A stretch of DNA of 36,626 nucleotides from K189A clade bacterium (GCA_902631405.1 CACOYI010000015.1:1-36626), one strand, 5' to 3'; numbered from the stretch's first letter, positions 23,689 to 33,665 are shown. A program made the numbers and translations. The notes: generated by a model from the letters alone, not told the origin.

Positions 23689-26600
23689 ATGCTTAATTCC
23701 GATCAGTTAAAACCCGGTGTGAGCGGAGGCATCCTCGAGTTTTTTACCCGCAACGCCGTTGCCGCCAATCTAATGATGGCGCTTTTGTTGCTAGGCGGAT
23801 ATCTTGCAGCTCGGTCACTCACGGCGCAGGTTTTTCCGACCATCGATCCTGGGGTACTGACCGTTAGTGTTGCCTACCCCGGGGCAACCCCAAGCGAAGT
23901 AGAGGAAGGCATTACAAGGCGCGTTGAGGAGGCTTTGGCGGGAATCGATGGAATAGAGAGGATCGAATCTCGGGCCTCAGAAAACTATGGCGCCATTACG
24001 ATAGAGCTCAAAGATTTCGTCGATGAAATGAAGGTGCGGGATGATGTTGAGACCGCAGTTGAGAGCCTTATCGAATTCCCCCCCGAAGATGCGGAAGAGG
24101 TGGAGATAGAGCGATCAAGCCTGTTAAGCGATGTTTTAACACTGGTTGTTTCGGCGGAAGGAGACGACCGAGCACTCAGAAAAGCAACAGACAATCTTGA
24201 ATTAGAATTATTAGCCCTTCCAGACGTAACTCTCGTGTCGAAACTGGGTGCTAAGCCTTATGAAATTTCAATTGAGGTGAGGGAGGAGAATCTTCGCCAG
24301 TTCGACTTAACCATCGGGCAGGTGGCGGCAGCAATCAGATCCTCCTCTATCAACCTCTCTTCAGGTCAGTTGAAGACAGAAGCAGGTGATCTGCTGCTTC
24401 GAACAAATAACAAGGGCTATAAAGGTAAAGATTTCGAAAATATCGTTATTCGATCTAATCCCAACGGCTCAATTTTACGACTTAGAGACGTTGCCGACAT
24501 CCGAGATGGCTTCGCCGAAATGGACTTGATTCAAACATTTAATGGCCAGAGAAGCTTGCTCGTCCGGGTCCAAAAATCAGAGCCTGAGGACGCGATCTTG
24601 ATTGCTTCGAAGGTGAATGAATTTTTAGAAACCTACGATCCAGGAGCAGGTGTTCAGATTCAGGTATGGGACGACCAGACTCAAATTCTCGAAGATAGGC
24701 TTAACCTACTGATTAGAAACGGTATTTTGGGCTTTGCATTGGTCTTTCTTTTCCTTGTGGTGATGCTGGATCTTCGTTTAGCTACTTGGGTCGCCATGGG
24801 GGTGCCGATCTCTTTCATGGGGGCAATTCTGTTTTTCGACTTCTTTGGTGTGAACATCAACATGGTCTCTCTCTTCGCGCTGATTGTTGTTCTAGGCCTC
24901 GTGGTTGACGATGCAGTGGTCGTTGGTGAGAACATTATTACCGAACAACAAATATACGGTCCGGGCTATGCGTCCACGCTCAAGGGCGTTAGAGAAGTAA
25001 TGAGTCCAGTCACTATTGGCGTATTGACCACAATGGTCGCGTTTGCACCCATTCTCTTCGTGACCGGGGAGTTCGGACAAATCATGGGTGAGCTTCCCAT
25101 TATTGTCATATTAGTCCTGACTTTCTCTCTAATTGAAGTCTTTGCGATCCTCCCTGCGCATTTAGCGCATGGTAAACCATGGAGCCAGGGGGCACTTAAA
25201 ACTTTTCAAGACGGTGTCGCAAGGCGAGTTGAAGGCTTCCGGGATAACCGATTAATACCGTTGGTTGAGAAAGCCGTGACGTATCGAAAGACAACCTTCT
25301 ATCTTATAGGACTCCCATTTCTGTTCTCCGCTGTCATGTTACTTGGAACGGGCGCGGTTCGTTTTATTTTCTTCCCTGATCTCGAGTCGAACAGCATTCG
25401 AGCCTCTCTGCAATTCCCAGTCGGCACTCCATTTCAGACCACAAAAAACGCAACGGATAGGCTCATCGATGCCGCATACAGAGTTAACGCGGAGGTTGGC
25501 GGCACCTCGTTTAAGGCATTGAACGTGACCGTAGGGGGCAGAAATAGCTCCCGCGGAGGACCAGGTGGTGGGTCCAGCATGTCTATGGCCAGCAACGTCT
25601 CGTCGGTGCAGATCGAACTCAACTCAGAACCTATGAGAACTCTCAGTGCTGGTGAACTAGAAAAGCTATGGAGACAAAAAGTCGGTCTTATTTCTGGTGT
25701 TGAGAGCCTGTCATTCAGGTCAAATTTCTTCAGTATTGGACCAGACGTCGCTTTCGAGCTGGCTCATCAAGAGGACGAGGTGTTGTTTGCAGCCGTGGAT
25801 GCCCTAAAAGCGGCATATCGAGACATTCAAGGCGCCTATGACATCCAGGACTCATTCAATCTCGGTAAACGCCAATACGACATTTCTCTTATCCCTGCGG
25901 GTGAGGCCGCAGGGCTTTCTCCAGCTGACATCGCGCGCCAACTTAGAGGCAATTTTTTCGGCCAAGAAGTGCAGAGAATTCAAAGAGGTCGAGACGAGCT
26001 GAAAGTTATGGTTCGCTATCCAGAGTCGCAGCGGCAGAGTCAAAGAGACCTATATCAAGCTCGAGTAAGACTCTCTGACGGCACGCTGGCGCCACTCAGT
26101 AGTGTGGCACGATTGAGTGAGTCGAGAAGTTTTTCAACCATAAAAAGAGTCGATGGACTTCGAATCGTGACTGTTTCTACCGAAATTGACACAGATCTCA
26201 TTACACCAACAGAAGCTAATGACCTGGTTGAAAAAACAGTTTTACCCCGCCTCAAAAAGGACTTTCCGGGGCTGCAAGCGCGAATAGCTGGTAGTGGTCG
26301 TGACCAGTCTCGAGACCTGGAATCAATTGGCAACAACATGGGTTTTGGTTTACTCGTCATTTGGCTACTACTAGCGTCGCAACTCAGGAGCTATATCGCG
26401 CAACCGTTAGTCATCCTCTCTGCCATCCCATTTGGTTTCGCAGGTGCAGTTGTCGGACACTTCCTGCTTGGTTACAACATATCCTTCATATCGATATTCG
26501 GCATGGTCGCGCTGACCGGTGTGGTTATTAATGATTCATTAGTCCTTGTAGACAAATACAACCGATTTCGCCGAACTACTGAGATGACACCGACAGAGGC

Positions 26601-26862
26601 GGTTGTTGAGGCAGCGCGACGTCGATTCCGAGCAATCTTTCTAACGACCTCCACCACTGCATTGGGACTGACACCTATGTTATTTGAGAGCAGTACACAA
26701 GCGGCCTTCCTCAAACCGATGGCGGTGAGCATCGCAACGGGAATCGTCTTCGCAAGCCTCATCATTCTATTTCTCGTTCCATGCCTTATCGTCATGCTTT
26801 CCAGATTTGAAGAGACCCGGGAAGAGGAAGATTTATCGGCGATCGCCATCAATTCGGGTTAG
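23689..26862 (+). CDS. RND efflux permease (AcrB-like, HAE family)
   Basis: A 1057-residue inner-membrane, proton-driven exporter with 12 helices and two large periplasmic loops. Helix 1 is near 24-42 and is followed by the typical QVFPTIDPG…VSVAYPGATPSEVE (47-72). Helix 4 has VVDDAV with Asp407 and Asp408, the proton-relay pair, at the same numbers as in E. coli AcrB. Helix 10 has GVVINDSLVLVD with Asn948 and Asp949, where AcrB has Lys940, a variant I know from other marine RND pumps. A Gly/Ser-rich insertion (SSRGGPGGGSS) lies in the second periplasmic loop. With the adaptor it forms the pump core. No outer-membrane channel or regulator gene is adjacent. The substrate is unknown. Confidence 0.92.
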   Translation: MLNSDQLKPGVSGGILEFFTRNAVAANLMMALLLLGGYLAARSLTAQVFPTIDPGVLTVSVAYPGATPSEVEEGITRRVEEALAGIDGIERIESRASENYGAITIELKDFVDEMKVRDDVETAVESLIEFPPEDAEEVEIERSSLLSDVLTLVVSAEGDDRALRKATDNLELELLALPDVTLVSKLGAKPYEISIEVREENLRQFDLTIGQVAAAIRSSSINLSSGQLKTEAGDLLLRTNNKGYKGKDFENIVIRSNPNGSILRLRDVADIRDGFAEMDLIQTFNGQRSLLVRVQKSEPEDAILIASKVNEFLETYDPGAGVQIQVWDDQTQILEDRLNLLIRNGILGFALVFLFLVVMLDLRLATWVAMGVPISFMGAILFFDFFGVNINMVSLFALIVVLGLVVDDAVVVGENIITEQQIYGPGYASTLKGVREVMSPVTIGVLTTMVAFAPILFVTGEFGQIMGELPIIVILVLTFSLIEVFAILPAHLAHGKPWSQGALKTFQDGVARRVEGFRDNRLIPLVEKAVTYRKTTFYLIGLPFLFSAVMLLGTGAVRFIFFPDLESNSIRASLQFPVGTPFQTTKNATDRLIDAAYRVNAEVGGTSFKALNVTVGGRNSSRGGPGGGSSMSMASNVSSVQIELNSEPMRTLSAGELEKLWRQKVGLISGVESLSFRSNFFSIGPDVAFELAHQEDEVLFAAVDALKAAYRDIQGAYDIQDSFNLGKRQYDISLIPAGEAAGLSPADIARQLRGNFFGQEVQRIQRGRDELKVMVRYPESQRQSQRDLYQARVRLSDGTLAPLSSVARLSESRSFSTIKRVDGLRIVTVSTEIDTDLITPTEANDLVEKTVLPRLKKDFPGLQARIAGSGRDQSRDLESIGNNMGFGLLVIWLLLASQLRSYIAQPLVILSAIPFGFAGAVVGHFLLGYNISFISIFGMVALTGVVINDSLVLVDKYNRFRRTTEMTPTEAVVEAARRRFRAIFLTTSTTALGLTPMLFESSTQAAFLKPMAVSIATGIVFASLIILFLVPCLIVMLSRFEETREEEDLSAIAINSG

Positions 26863-26908
26863 ACTCAAAACCGGTTTGGATCACTTTGCTCGTCCATAAA
26901 AACTCCAG

Positions 26909-27268
26909 ATGAAATATACAATATCGGTGAAAGCATCACCTCAGGATAGTGAGGCAACTAAAACCGCAATAGATCTAATCTATGAGCTTCTTGAGCGGAA
27001 ACACCTCATAGAAAGAGTCTTTTTTCAACATGATGGCGCGCTTCAGGCACTTTCAACTGGGGAAACTGCCGTCGGGCAAGAACACCTTTTATCCTTATGG
27101 AAATCACTGGCAAACCTGGATATCGAATTGGCGGTGTGTATCTCAAGTGCCGCTAAACGTGGTGTAAGCCAAGAAAATAATTCACTGGCAGATGGCTTTG
27201 AACTGGTTGGATTGGGACAATTAATCTCCGCGATAGAGGCGTCAGACCGCTACATAGAGATCTTTTAA
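26909..27268 (+). CDS. tusD: Sulfurtransferase subunit TusD (DsrE family)
   Basis: A 119-residue DsrE-fold protein. The conserved sulfur-accepting cysteine is visible as Cys77 in DIELAVCISSAAKRG, matching the active Cys78 of E. coli TusD. TusD with TusC and TusB forms a hexamer that takes persulfide sulfur from TusA and hands it to TusE for MnmA-dependent 2-thiolation of the wobble uridine of tRNA Lys, Glu and Gln. The gene starts 46 bp after the RND permease. The tusC start codon overlaps its stop (TAATG), a normal feature of this operon. Upstream signals are weak, so a promoter in the short gap or readthrough from the efflux operon are both possible. Confidence 0.88.
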   Translation: MKYTISVKASPQDSEATKTAIDLIYELLERKHLIERVFFQHDGALQALSTGETAVGQEHLLSLWKSLANLDIELAVCISSAAKRGVSQENNSLADGFELVGLGQLISAIEASDRYIEIF

Positions 27269-27624
27269 TGAGGTCAGTTTTAATCCGCATGAGCAAGAGT
27301 CCCCTCAACGGCTTGATAAGCGGCGAGCAACTGGAGACCGCCATGGTTGCAGCGACTTTTGAACAAGAAGTATCTATTCTATTCACTGGAGACGGGGTGT
27401 TAAACCTACTGCCTACCAAGGAAACAAAAGAAGTGACAGGCTATAACATTGAAAAAATGTTGCTCGCCCTACCCACCTTTGACGTGAACGATCTATTTAT
27501 TTGCGAGCGATCTCTGGAGCAAAGACAGATTGGGGTCTTCAGCCTACCAAAAAACGCTACACTTATTACCTTTGAAGACCAAAGGAGATTAATTAAGACC
27601 ACAGACGTGGTACTGAGCGCGTAG
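27268..27624 (+). CDS. tusC: Sulfurtransferase subunit TusC (DsrF family)
   Basis: A 118-residue DsrE-fold protein placed second in the tusDCB order. It starts with MRSVLIRMSKSPLNGL and has ILFTGDGVLNLLP (about 51-63), the hydrophobic strand-turn seen in TusC, then DVNDLFICERSLEQR with a cysteine in a late position. The ATG shares a base with the tusD stop. TusC has no essential catalytic cysteine and serves as the structural partner of TusD in the TusBCD complex. Gene order and size, rather than a unique motif, carry this assignment. Confidence 0.82.
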   Translation: MRSVLIRMSKSPLNGLISGEQLETAMVAATFEQEVSILFTGDGVLNLLPTKETKEVTGYNIEKMLLALPTFDVNDLFICERSLEQRQIGVFSLPKNATLITFEDQRRLIKTTDVVLSA

Positions 27625-27625
27625 T

Positions 27626-27877
27626 ATGGCACTACACCTAATATTCCATTCTCGAAGTTTAGAGGACTGTCTACTGTACGCTGATCCAGGAGACGACTTG
27701 GTCCTTCTTGGAGATGGAGTCAATGCACAAGAAAAATTAAGCGTGACCGCATTTATCCTGAAGAGTGACGCAGAAAGCCGAGGAACAATGGTGCCCTCTC
27801 CCCACAAGTTTATTAACACCGCAGGGCTTGCTGATCTCACAGAGAAACACGAAAAAATAGTCAGTTGGCCTGCTTGA
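27626..27877 (+). CDS. tusB: Sulfurtransferase subunit TusB (DsrH family)
   Basis: An 83-residue protein starting one base after the tusC stop (TAG-T-ATG). The N-terminal half shows the DsrH pattern: a short strand (MALHLIFHS), a Leu/Asp-rich helix and DDLVLLGDGVNA (24-35), like the family's ilLIeDGV. It is somewhat shorter than E. coli TusB (95 residues). TusB completes the TusBCD hexamer and is not itself catalytic in the relay. The small size and divergent C-terminal half make recognition depend on position, but the order tusD-tusC-tusB-tusE is diagnostic. Confidence 0.78.
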   Translation: MALHLIFHSRSLEDCLLYADPGDDLVLLGDGVNAQEKLSVTAFILKSDAESRGTMVPSPHKFINTAGLADLTEKHEKIVSWPA

Positions 27878-27901
27878 AGCTCCGTAGCTAAATAACCGAA
27901 C

Positions 27902-28222
27902 ATGTCTCCATTATCCAAAGAATTAGATGAAGAGGGTTTTCTAATCGACCCTCAACGATGGAATCCCAAAATTGCCGTTCTGATTGCCCGTTCCGAAGGG
28001 ATAGTCATGGAGGATCTCGCGTGGGATGTCATTCATTCCCTAAGGAACTTCTATGCTAAAACAGAGATCGTTCCTCTTTCCCGAGCCTTCGTTAAGTTGG
28101 TCAGAGAGGAGGTAAACAGCTCAATAGGGAACAGCTTGGATCTCATAAAAATTTTTGGCCAAAGCCCTGCTAAAACCGCTGCAAAGATAGCTGGATTACC
28201 AAAAAGCAGCATATGCATCTAA
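27902..28222 (+). CDS. tusE: Sulfur relay protein TusE (DsrC family)
   Basis: A 106-residue protein with the DsrC/TusE pattern: DEEGFLIDPQRWN (9-21), then a helical core with IHSLRNFYAKTEIVP, and the C-terminal arm KIAGLPKSSICI with the sulfur-carrying Cys105 next to last. True DsrC has a second cysteine about ten residues earlier; here that area is alanine/lysine, so it is the tRNA-thiolation form, not a dissimilatory sulfite reductase partner. It accepts sulfur from TusD and delivers it to MnmA. It converges on serS with only 12 bp between stops. Confidence 0.92.
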   Translation: MSPLSKELDEEGFLIDPQRWNPKIAVLIARSEGIVMEDLAWDVIHSLRNFYAKTEIVPLSRAFVKLVREEVNSSIGNSLDLIKIFGQSPAKTAAKIAGLPKSSICI

Positions 28223-28234
28223 GCAGCAAACCGA

Positions 28235-29509
28235 CTAGCTAACTAATATCGACTCCTTTCCGTTGAGGTAGGTTCGCAATACATCAGGCACCGTAATACT
28301 GCCATCAGAATTCTGATAATTTTCCAAGACTGCGACAAGCGTCCTACCAACAGCTAAACCAGAACCGTTCAAGGTGTGCATCAATTCCACGCTTCCAGAC
28401 GAGGTTCTATAGCGCGCTTGCATTCTCCTAGCTTGGAAATCCAGGAAATTACTACAAGAGGATATCTCTCTATATTCTTTTTGACTCGGCAACCAAACCT
28501 CTAGGTCAACTGTTTTTGCTGATGAAAAACCAAGATCCCCACCACACAAATTTACTGCTCTGTAAGGCAAAGCAAGATTCTGCAAGATAGCCTCGGCATG
28601 ACTCGTTAGCATATCGAAAGCCTCCCAGGATCGGCTCGGATGAACTACCTGGACCATCTCTACCTTTTCGAATTGATGTTGCCTGATCATCCCTCGCGTA
28701 TCTCGACCATAGCTACCCGCCTCGCTTCGAAAACACGGTGAGTGACAGACATGTAACTTTGGTAGCTCGCTCTCATCAAGAATTACGTCTCGATAGATAT
28801 TGGTTACGGGAACCTCAGCAGTTGGGATCAAATAATTCGCTGCATCGCCCGCGACCTGGAATTGATCCTCCGCAAATTTAGGTAATTGACCGGTACCAAA
28901 TAAACTATCCGAATTCACAATATAGGGTACGTAAACTTCGGTATAGCCATGCTGAGAGGTATGAATATCGAGCATATATTGAGTCAGCGCTCTCTGGAGC
29001 TTAGCCAATTCTCCCGTCATGATCACGTATCTCGAACCGGACACCTTCACTGCTGTTTCAAAATCCAGCCCCTTTCCATCACCTAGATCAACGTGATCTA
29101 GCGGCTCAAAGTCAAAAACTCTTGGGGAGCCACACTCTCGCAGAGTAATGTTCCCGCTCTCATCTTCTCCTTCAGGCACCGAGGCATCGGGTAAATTTGG
29201 AATACTCTTTAGTAATTGCTCAAGTTGCTCTCTTACCTCACCGAAGCGTTTCTTAGCAAGATCTAGTTTTTCCCCTAACCCTGAAACTTCTGCTAGAAGT
29301 GGTGAGACATCCTCTCCCTTCGCTTTTGCCTGTCCGATTAACTTAGATTTTACGTTTCGTTCATTTTGAAGATTCTCCGTTTCTTCTTGTAATAAGCGTC
29401 TATCGGCCTCCAAACTTTGGTATTCGTCTATATCCAGGTCAAAACCTCGCCGAAGAAGCTCCTGAGTTACGAATGCTAAATTGTTCCTAAGAAGCTTGGG
29501 ATCAAGCAT
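28235..29509 (-). CDS. serS: Seryl-tRNA synthetase
   Basis: A 424-residue class II aminoacyl-tRNA synthetase that charges tRNA-Ser (and tRNA-Sec where present). The N-terminal long coiled-coil arm (about 30-105) grips the tRNA variable arm. Class II signatures include TAEVP (230-234), motif 2 as [16 protein letters not shown] (258-273) followed by QHQFEKVE, and motif 3 as [19 protein letters not shown] (381-399). Length matches the family (about 425-430). The start ATG at 29509 lies 12 bp after the crcB stop on the minus strand. In Pseudomonas relatives cysG commonly lies between serS and the tus genes; here it is absent. Confidence 0.96.
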   Translation of the reverse strand: MLDPKLLRNNLAFVTQELLRRGFDLDIDEYQSLEADRRLLQEETENLQNERNVKSKLIGQAKAKGEDVSPLLAEVSGLGEKLDLAKKRFGEVREQLEQLLKSIPNLPDASVPEGEDESGNITLRECGSPRVFDFEPLDHVDLGDGKGLDFETAVKVSGSRYVIMTGELAKLQRALTQYMLDIHTSQHGYTEVYVPYIVNSDSLFGTGQLPKFAEDQFQVAGDAANYLIPTAEVPVTNIYRDVILDESELPKLHVCHSPCFRSEAGSYGRDTRGMIRQHQFEKVEMVQVVHPSRSWEAFDMLTSHAEAILQNLALPYRAVNLCGGDLGFSSAKTVDLEVWLPSQKEYREISSCSNFLDFQARRMQARYRTSSGSVELMHTLNGSGLAVGRTLVAVLENYQNSDGSITVPDVLRTYLNGKESILVS

Positions 29510-29521
29510 CTCTTTTCCTCT

Positions 29522-29890
29522 TCAATTTAAAACTCCCCCTAATCTCGCACCTATAAAAACACCCAATACGCAGATAATCACGGTAGAAATGACATAGCCT
29601 AGGGCAGTCCACAACTCTCCAACTCTGATCAATTCTAATGTTTCCAGTGAAAAACTAGAAAACGTAGTAAATCCCCCGAGCATTCCAACGGTTATTAAGT
29701 ATTTACCCCAATCTTGAAACCACTGGCTCTCGTCAAAAGTAGCCCATAGAACACCAATAAGAAAACTGCCTGTCACGTTGACTAGCAATGTCGCAACAGG
29801 AAGATTACCCGCTTGAACAACTTGTCCAATTCCATAGCGACCGAGTGCTCCTAGCGCTCCTCCAATCGCAACGAGAAGACTAGGTAACAA
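29522..29890 (-). CDS. crcB: Fluoride ion channel FluC/CrcB
   Basis: A 122-residue, four-helix inner-membrane protein. It carries the family hallmarks VNVTGSFLIG (37-46, with Asn38 in the pore) and GGFTTFSSFSLE (72-83), which hold the fluoride track phenylalanines and the central sodium site. Members are dual-topology dimers that expel fluoride. A single copy here implies a homodimer. It lies between lolA and serS in the usual order, but without the rarA gene that often sits in this place. No fluoride riboswitch was noticed in the 48-bp upstream gap. Confidence 0.94.
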   Translation of the reverse strand: MLPSLLVAIGGALGALGRYGIGQVVQAGNLPVATLLVNVTGSFLIGVLWATFDESQWFQDWGKYLITVGMLGGFTTFSSFSLETLELIRVGELWTALGYVISTVIICVLGVFIGARLGGVLN

Positions 29891-29938
29891 TTTCTTTTCC
29901 TGCCTTTTTGGTATCCATACTTGCCTCGATCTACGTTC

Positions 29939-30550
29939 TTAATTCTTAACTATCTCGACATCATCTGGCAGGTCTAAATCGAATTCATTATCAGAGATTG
30001 ATTGGTCAGAGACTACATCCAAGAACTCAATGCTTATGAGCTGATCTGATCTTTTATAACTGAATGATGCAAGCTCTCCAGATGAAAAAGCGAATTCCAA
30101 TCGAGCAAGGTTATTGTCATCGATCAGCGAGAAAACTTGCGAGTCATCACCTGAAACTTTAGAGATCCTGAAGCCATTAAAACTTTTGTGTGAATCTGCC
30201 AACAGAAGACCTAATAGATTCCCTTCGTCTCTATCTTTTAGATCGGTCTCACTAAGTTGATTAAAATCAACCTCATAAATTAGCACTTGCTCTTCCGAGA
30301 CTACCGCTATCTGAGAGTAAGGGTATGTTGTCTGCCAGCGAAAAAACGGCTTCCTAATAATAAAGTTGCCTTCTGTCCTCTCCAGAAGGGTTTCGTCGGC
30401 ATCGGATAACTCCTGAGCAAAGGCGCCTCTTCTCTCATCAAAGCCGCTTAAGGATTCGAAAAATTCTCTCCTAAGAGAATCGGATTCCGTTGCGGCACTA
30501 TCCATTGCCGCCGAAAGCAATACAGCAGCAAGAATGGTCTCTCTAATCAC
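29939..30550 (-). CDS. lolA: Outer-membrane lipoprotein carrier LolA
   Basis: A periplasmic chaperone that takes lipoproteins from LolCDE and passes them to LolB. I place the start at GTG 30550, overlapping the ftsK stop by eight bases; this gives 203 residues with a clean signal peptide ([20 protein letters not shown]), equal to E. coli LolA in length. A frame extended to 30580 would add polar residues before it. The mature half-barrel shows the LolA pattern: [27 protein letters not shown] (with the Arg-Pro-x-x-Phe-x-W motif), then the [13 protein letters not shown] strand and a late [14 protein letters not shown]. Coupling to ftsK is typical of the order in gammaproteobacteria. Confidence 0.9.
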   Translation of the reverse strand: MIRETILAAVLLSAAMDSAATESDSLRREFFESLSGFDERRGAFAQELSDADETLLERTEGNFIIRKPFFRWQTTYPYSQIAVVSEEQVLIYEVDFNQLSETDLKDRDEGNLLGLLLADSHKSFNGFRISKVSGDDSQVFSLIDDNNLARLEFAFSSGELASFSYKRSDQLISIEFLDVVSDQSISDNEFDLDLPDDVEIVKN

Positions 30551-32816
30551 GCTTGGGCACCATGATTTCTCGACTGCCATTGCTATTCATTGGGGAGACG
30601 ACTCCCGCCAATTCCATGGCTTCAATCAATCTTGCAGCTCGGTTATAGCCTATCCTGAGTTTTCGTTGTACTGAGGAGATAGAGGCACGCCTTGATTCTA
30701 AAACGAATTGGACAGCCTCGTCGTAGAGCGCATCATCAACTTCGGTATCGTCATCACCATCCAGCTTCAAAAACGGATCCTCGTCTGTCAAGCCATCTAC
30801 TATTTCCGATATATAGTTTGGCTCTCCTCGCTCTTTCCAATCACCGACAACACGATGGACTTCCTCATCTGATACAAATGCTCCGTGCACGCGTTGAGGT
30901 AAAGCCGTGCCAGGCGGCAGGTACAACATATCGCCATAACCCAACAGTTGTTCAGCCCCACCCTGGTCAAGGATCGTACGAGAATCAACTTTTGAGGACA
31001 CTTGAAAACCGATTCTGCTTGGAATGTTGGCCTTAATTAATCCCGTGATGACATCCACAGAGGGTCTCTGTGTCGCAAGTATCAAGTGGATTCCAGCTGC
31101 TCTCGCCTTCTGAGCTATTCTGGCAATTAACTGCTCCACTTTTTTTCCTACCACCATCATCATATCAGCAAATTCATCGATCACGACGACGATCGCAGGA
31201 AGTTCGGTCAAAATGACGGCATCTGTCTCCTCTCCCTCAAAAGAAGGGTCGACGACAGTTTCACCTTTAGATTCAGCATCTCTTATCTGTTTATTAAAGC
31301 CCGCTAGATTCCTCACGCCCATAGACGCCATGAGCTTATATCGCCGTTCCATTTCGGCTACGCACCAATTCAACGCCTGCGCAGCTTCTTTCATATCCGT
31401 AACAACTGGAGTTAACAGATGTGGAATCCCTTCGTAAGCTGACAGCTCAAGCATCTTTGGGTCGACAAGAATCATCTTTACCTGCTCAGGCGTCGATTTC
31501 AGTAGCAGGCTCAGAAGCATGGCATTCACACCTACAGACTTTCCCGATCCCGTCGTTCCAGCAACCAAAAGGTGCGGCATGCGCGCTAGGTCAGCCGTGA
31601 CGGCCATTCCCGATATGTCCTTCCCGAGAGCGAGGGTGAGATGCGATGGCGCCTCTTGAAAAACCGGAGAATGAATTACCTCTTTAAGTTGCACCATCTC
31701 TCGAGTTTCATTGGGAATCTCGATACCAACAACCGACTTTCCAGGAATCACTTCCACGATTCGCACACTGAGTACAGCTAGAGATCTGGCAAGATCTTTA
31801 GCCAATGCTGAAATCTTCTGAACCTTTACTCCCGCGGCTGGTTGGACCTCGAACCTTGTGACGACAGGGCCAGGTAATACCGAGACCACAGACGCCTCGA
31901 CCGCAAAATCTGCTAACTTCAACTCCAGTTGACGCGATAATGCCTCCAAGGTCTGCTCTGAGTAACCGCTTTGCGAAATGACAGGCTGTGCGTCTAGCAA
32001 TTCCACATCCGGCAATTCTTTAATGCTCTTAGTATCAAACAACCGTCTTTGTGAACTCTTACTTGAAGGGTGCAGCTCGGGGACTTTCGGCAATATCTCT
32101 AATTCAACCCTGCCTTCCGCACTTTTTTCTATTTTTTTAAGCGCATTTTGCCGATGTTCTAACTTAAGACGATTTCTGTCTCGCTCATTCTTGCGGTTTT
32201 CAAACCAATGTGTCGCGAAAGCGCCCAATCTTAGGGCTCCACCTTTAAACACCAACGTAACGCCATTCATCACCCGATAAACTAACTGAGCTCCTCTCTT
32301 CAGAGGCAAGCCAATTCCTAGGACTCCAGCGATTAGAAAGCCCCCAGCAATAACCGTTAAACCTATTTCGCCAAAAAGCCCGATTCCATATCGTGCCAGC
32401 TCAAGACCTACGACTCCCCCTTTTCCATTCGAGAAAAAACCACTTTCGCCCCCATAAACACTGAAGAGCAAGCATGTTGACATTACAACCGATATGACTC
32501 CCATCACACGAGTCAGGTAGGTAACCGGCGCGGTCTCTGTTGATCTCTCTTCGAAAATCCTAAAAGCGCTAGCAAACAGTCCCATAGGCACGAAATAAGC
32601 TGATAAACCAAGGAAATATCTCAATAGGTCGGAGATATAGGCACCACTAGCCCCGACCCAATTTTGGATATCTAAGGAGGAACCAGAGTAAGAAAAGCCT
32701 CTGTCTTCCGGAGAATATGAGTAAATTGACAGAAGCAACAATGTACCCGCAAGGAATATTAGGACTGCTCCTATCGTTCTAAGCGGTGGGTTTTGTATTC
32801 GTTCCGTATCGCTCAA
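30543..32816 (-). CDS. ftsK: DNA translocase FtsK
   Basis: A 757-residue septal DNA pump that clears chromosome termini and activates XerCD at dif. The N-terminal domain has four or five helices (about 13-32, 63-85, 103-122, 143-170). A short basic and acidic linker (about 205-270) replaces the very long linker of E. coli FtsK. The motor follows: [10 protein letters not shown] (420-429, Walker A), [18 protein letters not shown], then [11 protein letters not shown] (Walker B), and [20 protein letters not shown]. The C-terminal gamma winged helix (from about 690; [21 protein letters not shown]) reads KOPS. It is first in a minus-strand operon with lolA and is divergent from aat. Confidence 0.96.
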   Translation of the reverse strand: MSDTERIQNPPLRTIGAVLIFLAGTLLLLSIYSYSPEDRGFSYSGSSLDIQNWVGASGAYISDLLRYFLGLSAYFVPMGLFASAFRIFEERSTETAPVTYLTRVMGVISVVMSTCLLFSVYGGESGFFSNGKGGVVGLELARYGIGLFGEIGLTVIAGGFLIAGVLGIGLPLKRGAQLVYRVMNGVTLVFKGGALRLGAFATHWFENRKNERDRNRLKLEHRQNALKKIEKSAEGRVELEILPKVPELHPSSKSSQRRLFDTKSIKELPDVELLDAQPVISQSGYSEQTLEALSRQLELKLADFAVEASVVSVLPGPVVTRFEVQPAAGVKVQKISALAKDLARSLAVLSVRIVEVIPGKSVVGIEIPNETREMVQLKEVIHSPVFQEAPSHLTLALGKDISGMAVTADLARMPHLLVAGTTGSGKSVGVNAMLLSLLLKSTPEQVKMILVDPKMLELSAYEGIPHLLTPVVTDMKEAAQALNWCVAEMERRYKLMASMGVRNLAGFNKQIRDAESKGETVVDPSFEGEETDAVILTELPAIVVVIDEFADMMMVVGKKVEQLIARIAQKARAAGIHLILATQRPSVDVITGLIKANIPSRIGFQVSSKVDSRTILDQGGAEQLLGYGDMLYLPPGTALPQRVHGAFVSDEEVHRVVGDWKERGEPNYISEIVDGLTDEDPFLKLDGDDDTEVDDALYDEAVQFVLESRRASISSVQRKLRIGYNRAARLIEAMELAGVVSPMNSNGSREIMVPKRD

Positions 32817-32854
32817 AATTTGCTATTCCAATAGAAGTACAAAGTTTAATCGCT

Positions 32855-32860
32855 AGTATA
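32855..32860 (-). promoter_or_regulatory. Possible -10 element of the ftsK promoter
   Basis: TATACT on the minus strand matches five of six consensus bases and lies about 40 bp before the ftsK ATG. No convincing -35 hexamer occurs at standard spacing (TTGAGC is 19 bp upstream). The remaining divergent sequence to aat (32817-32966) shows nothing else. Confidence 0.3.
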
Positions 32861-32966
32861 GGTTCGTACAAACGAGAGAGCTCAAAAATATCACCGTGCT
32901 AATGGTCAGTATTTATCAGGTCAAACGCATCAATAGAGAAAGTTGTTCTGTGGTTCAACAAAACAG

Positions 32967-33665
32967 ATGATCATACGATTAAATAACGAAGTCGTCGCTT
33001 TTCCCGATGGTAGGTTTTCTTCTAACGACCCAGACGGATTACTCGCCGTCGGCGGCAAATTAACCCCTGAATGGTTACTCACAGCCTACCGCCAAGGCAT
33101 ATTCCCATGGTTTAATGATGATGAGGCCGAAGCGCTATGGTGGTGCCCCGCTCAAAGAGCGGTCATCAATCCTGGCGAGATGAGAGTCCCGAGAAGCCTG
33201 AGAAAAACGATTAAAAACCACAATTTTGAGATTAAGGCCGATCAAAGATTTAAAGAGGTTATTCAGCAGTGCGCGAATACTCGGAGAGAGGCAAATGGCA
33301 CTTGGATCACTGAACAGATGATCAGCGCTTACTGCTTGCTCCATGACCTGGGATTCGCACACTCGATTGAGGTTTACGAGGAAGAAAAACTTATTGGAGG
33401 ACTATACGGTCTTGCGATAGGACAAATTTTCTCTGGGGAATCGATGTTCCATCTGAAACGCGACGCCTCAAAGCTGGCTTTTTATTATTTAAATGAACAT
33501 TTATTAGCACAGAATTACAACCTAATAGATTGCCAAATAATGAACCCCCACCTGTCCTCATTAGGCGCTTATGAGATGCCAAGAGATGAATTTCTAGATA
33601 GGATAGAAAAGAACAACGCGTTAGACACAAATCGGGGAAGATGGCTTGTCAGCGCAGAACACTAA
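32967..33665 (+). CDS. aat: Leucyl/phenylalanyl-tRNA-protein transferase
   Basis: A 232-residue enzyme that adds Leu or Phe from tRNA to proteins with N-terminal Lys or Arg, marking them for ClpS/ClpAP. Marks in order: DPDGLLAVGGKL (21-32), YRQGIFPWF (41-49), WWCPAQRAVI (58-67), a central GGLYGLAIGQIFSGESMF segment and DCQIMNPHLSSLGA. Length equals E. coli Aat (234). I prefer ATG 32967, since family members begin just before the first strand; a TTG at 32943 would add eight residues. Neither has a clear ribosome binding site. bpt follows 18 bp downstream, making an N-degron operon. Confidence 0.93.
   Translation: MIIRLNNEVVAFPDGRFSSNDPDGLLAVGGKLTPEWLLTAYRQGIFPWFNDDEAEALWWCPAQRAVINPGEMRVPRSLRKTIKNHNFEIKADQRFKEVIQQCANTRREANGTWITEQMISAYCLLHDLGFAHSIEVYEEEKLIGGLYGLAIGQIFSGESMFHLKRDASKLAFYYLNEHLLAQNYNLIDCQIMNPHLSSLGAYEMPRDEFLDRIEKNNALDTNRGRWLVSAEH

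Noticed and set aside
26869-26878. AAACCGGTTT palindrome after the RND permease
   Set aside because: No loop, no T-run and no flanking symmetry; likely chance.
27902-28222. Dissimilatory sulfite reductase DsrC
   Set aside because: Only the last-but-one cysteine of the C-terminal arm is present; the second DsrC cysteine is missing and no dsrAB genes are near, so TusE fits.
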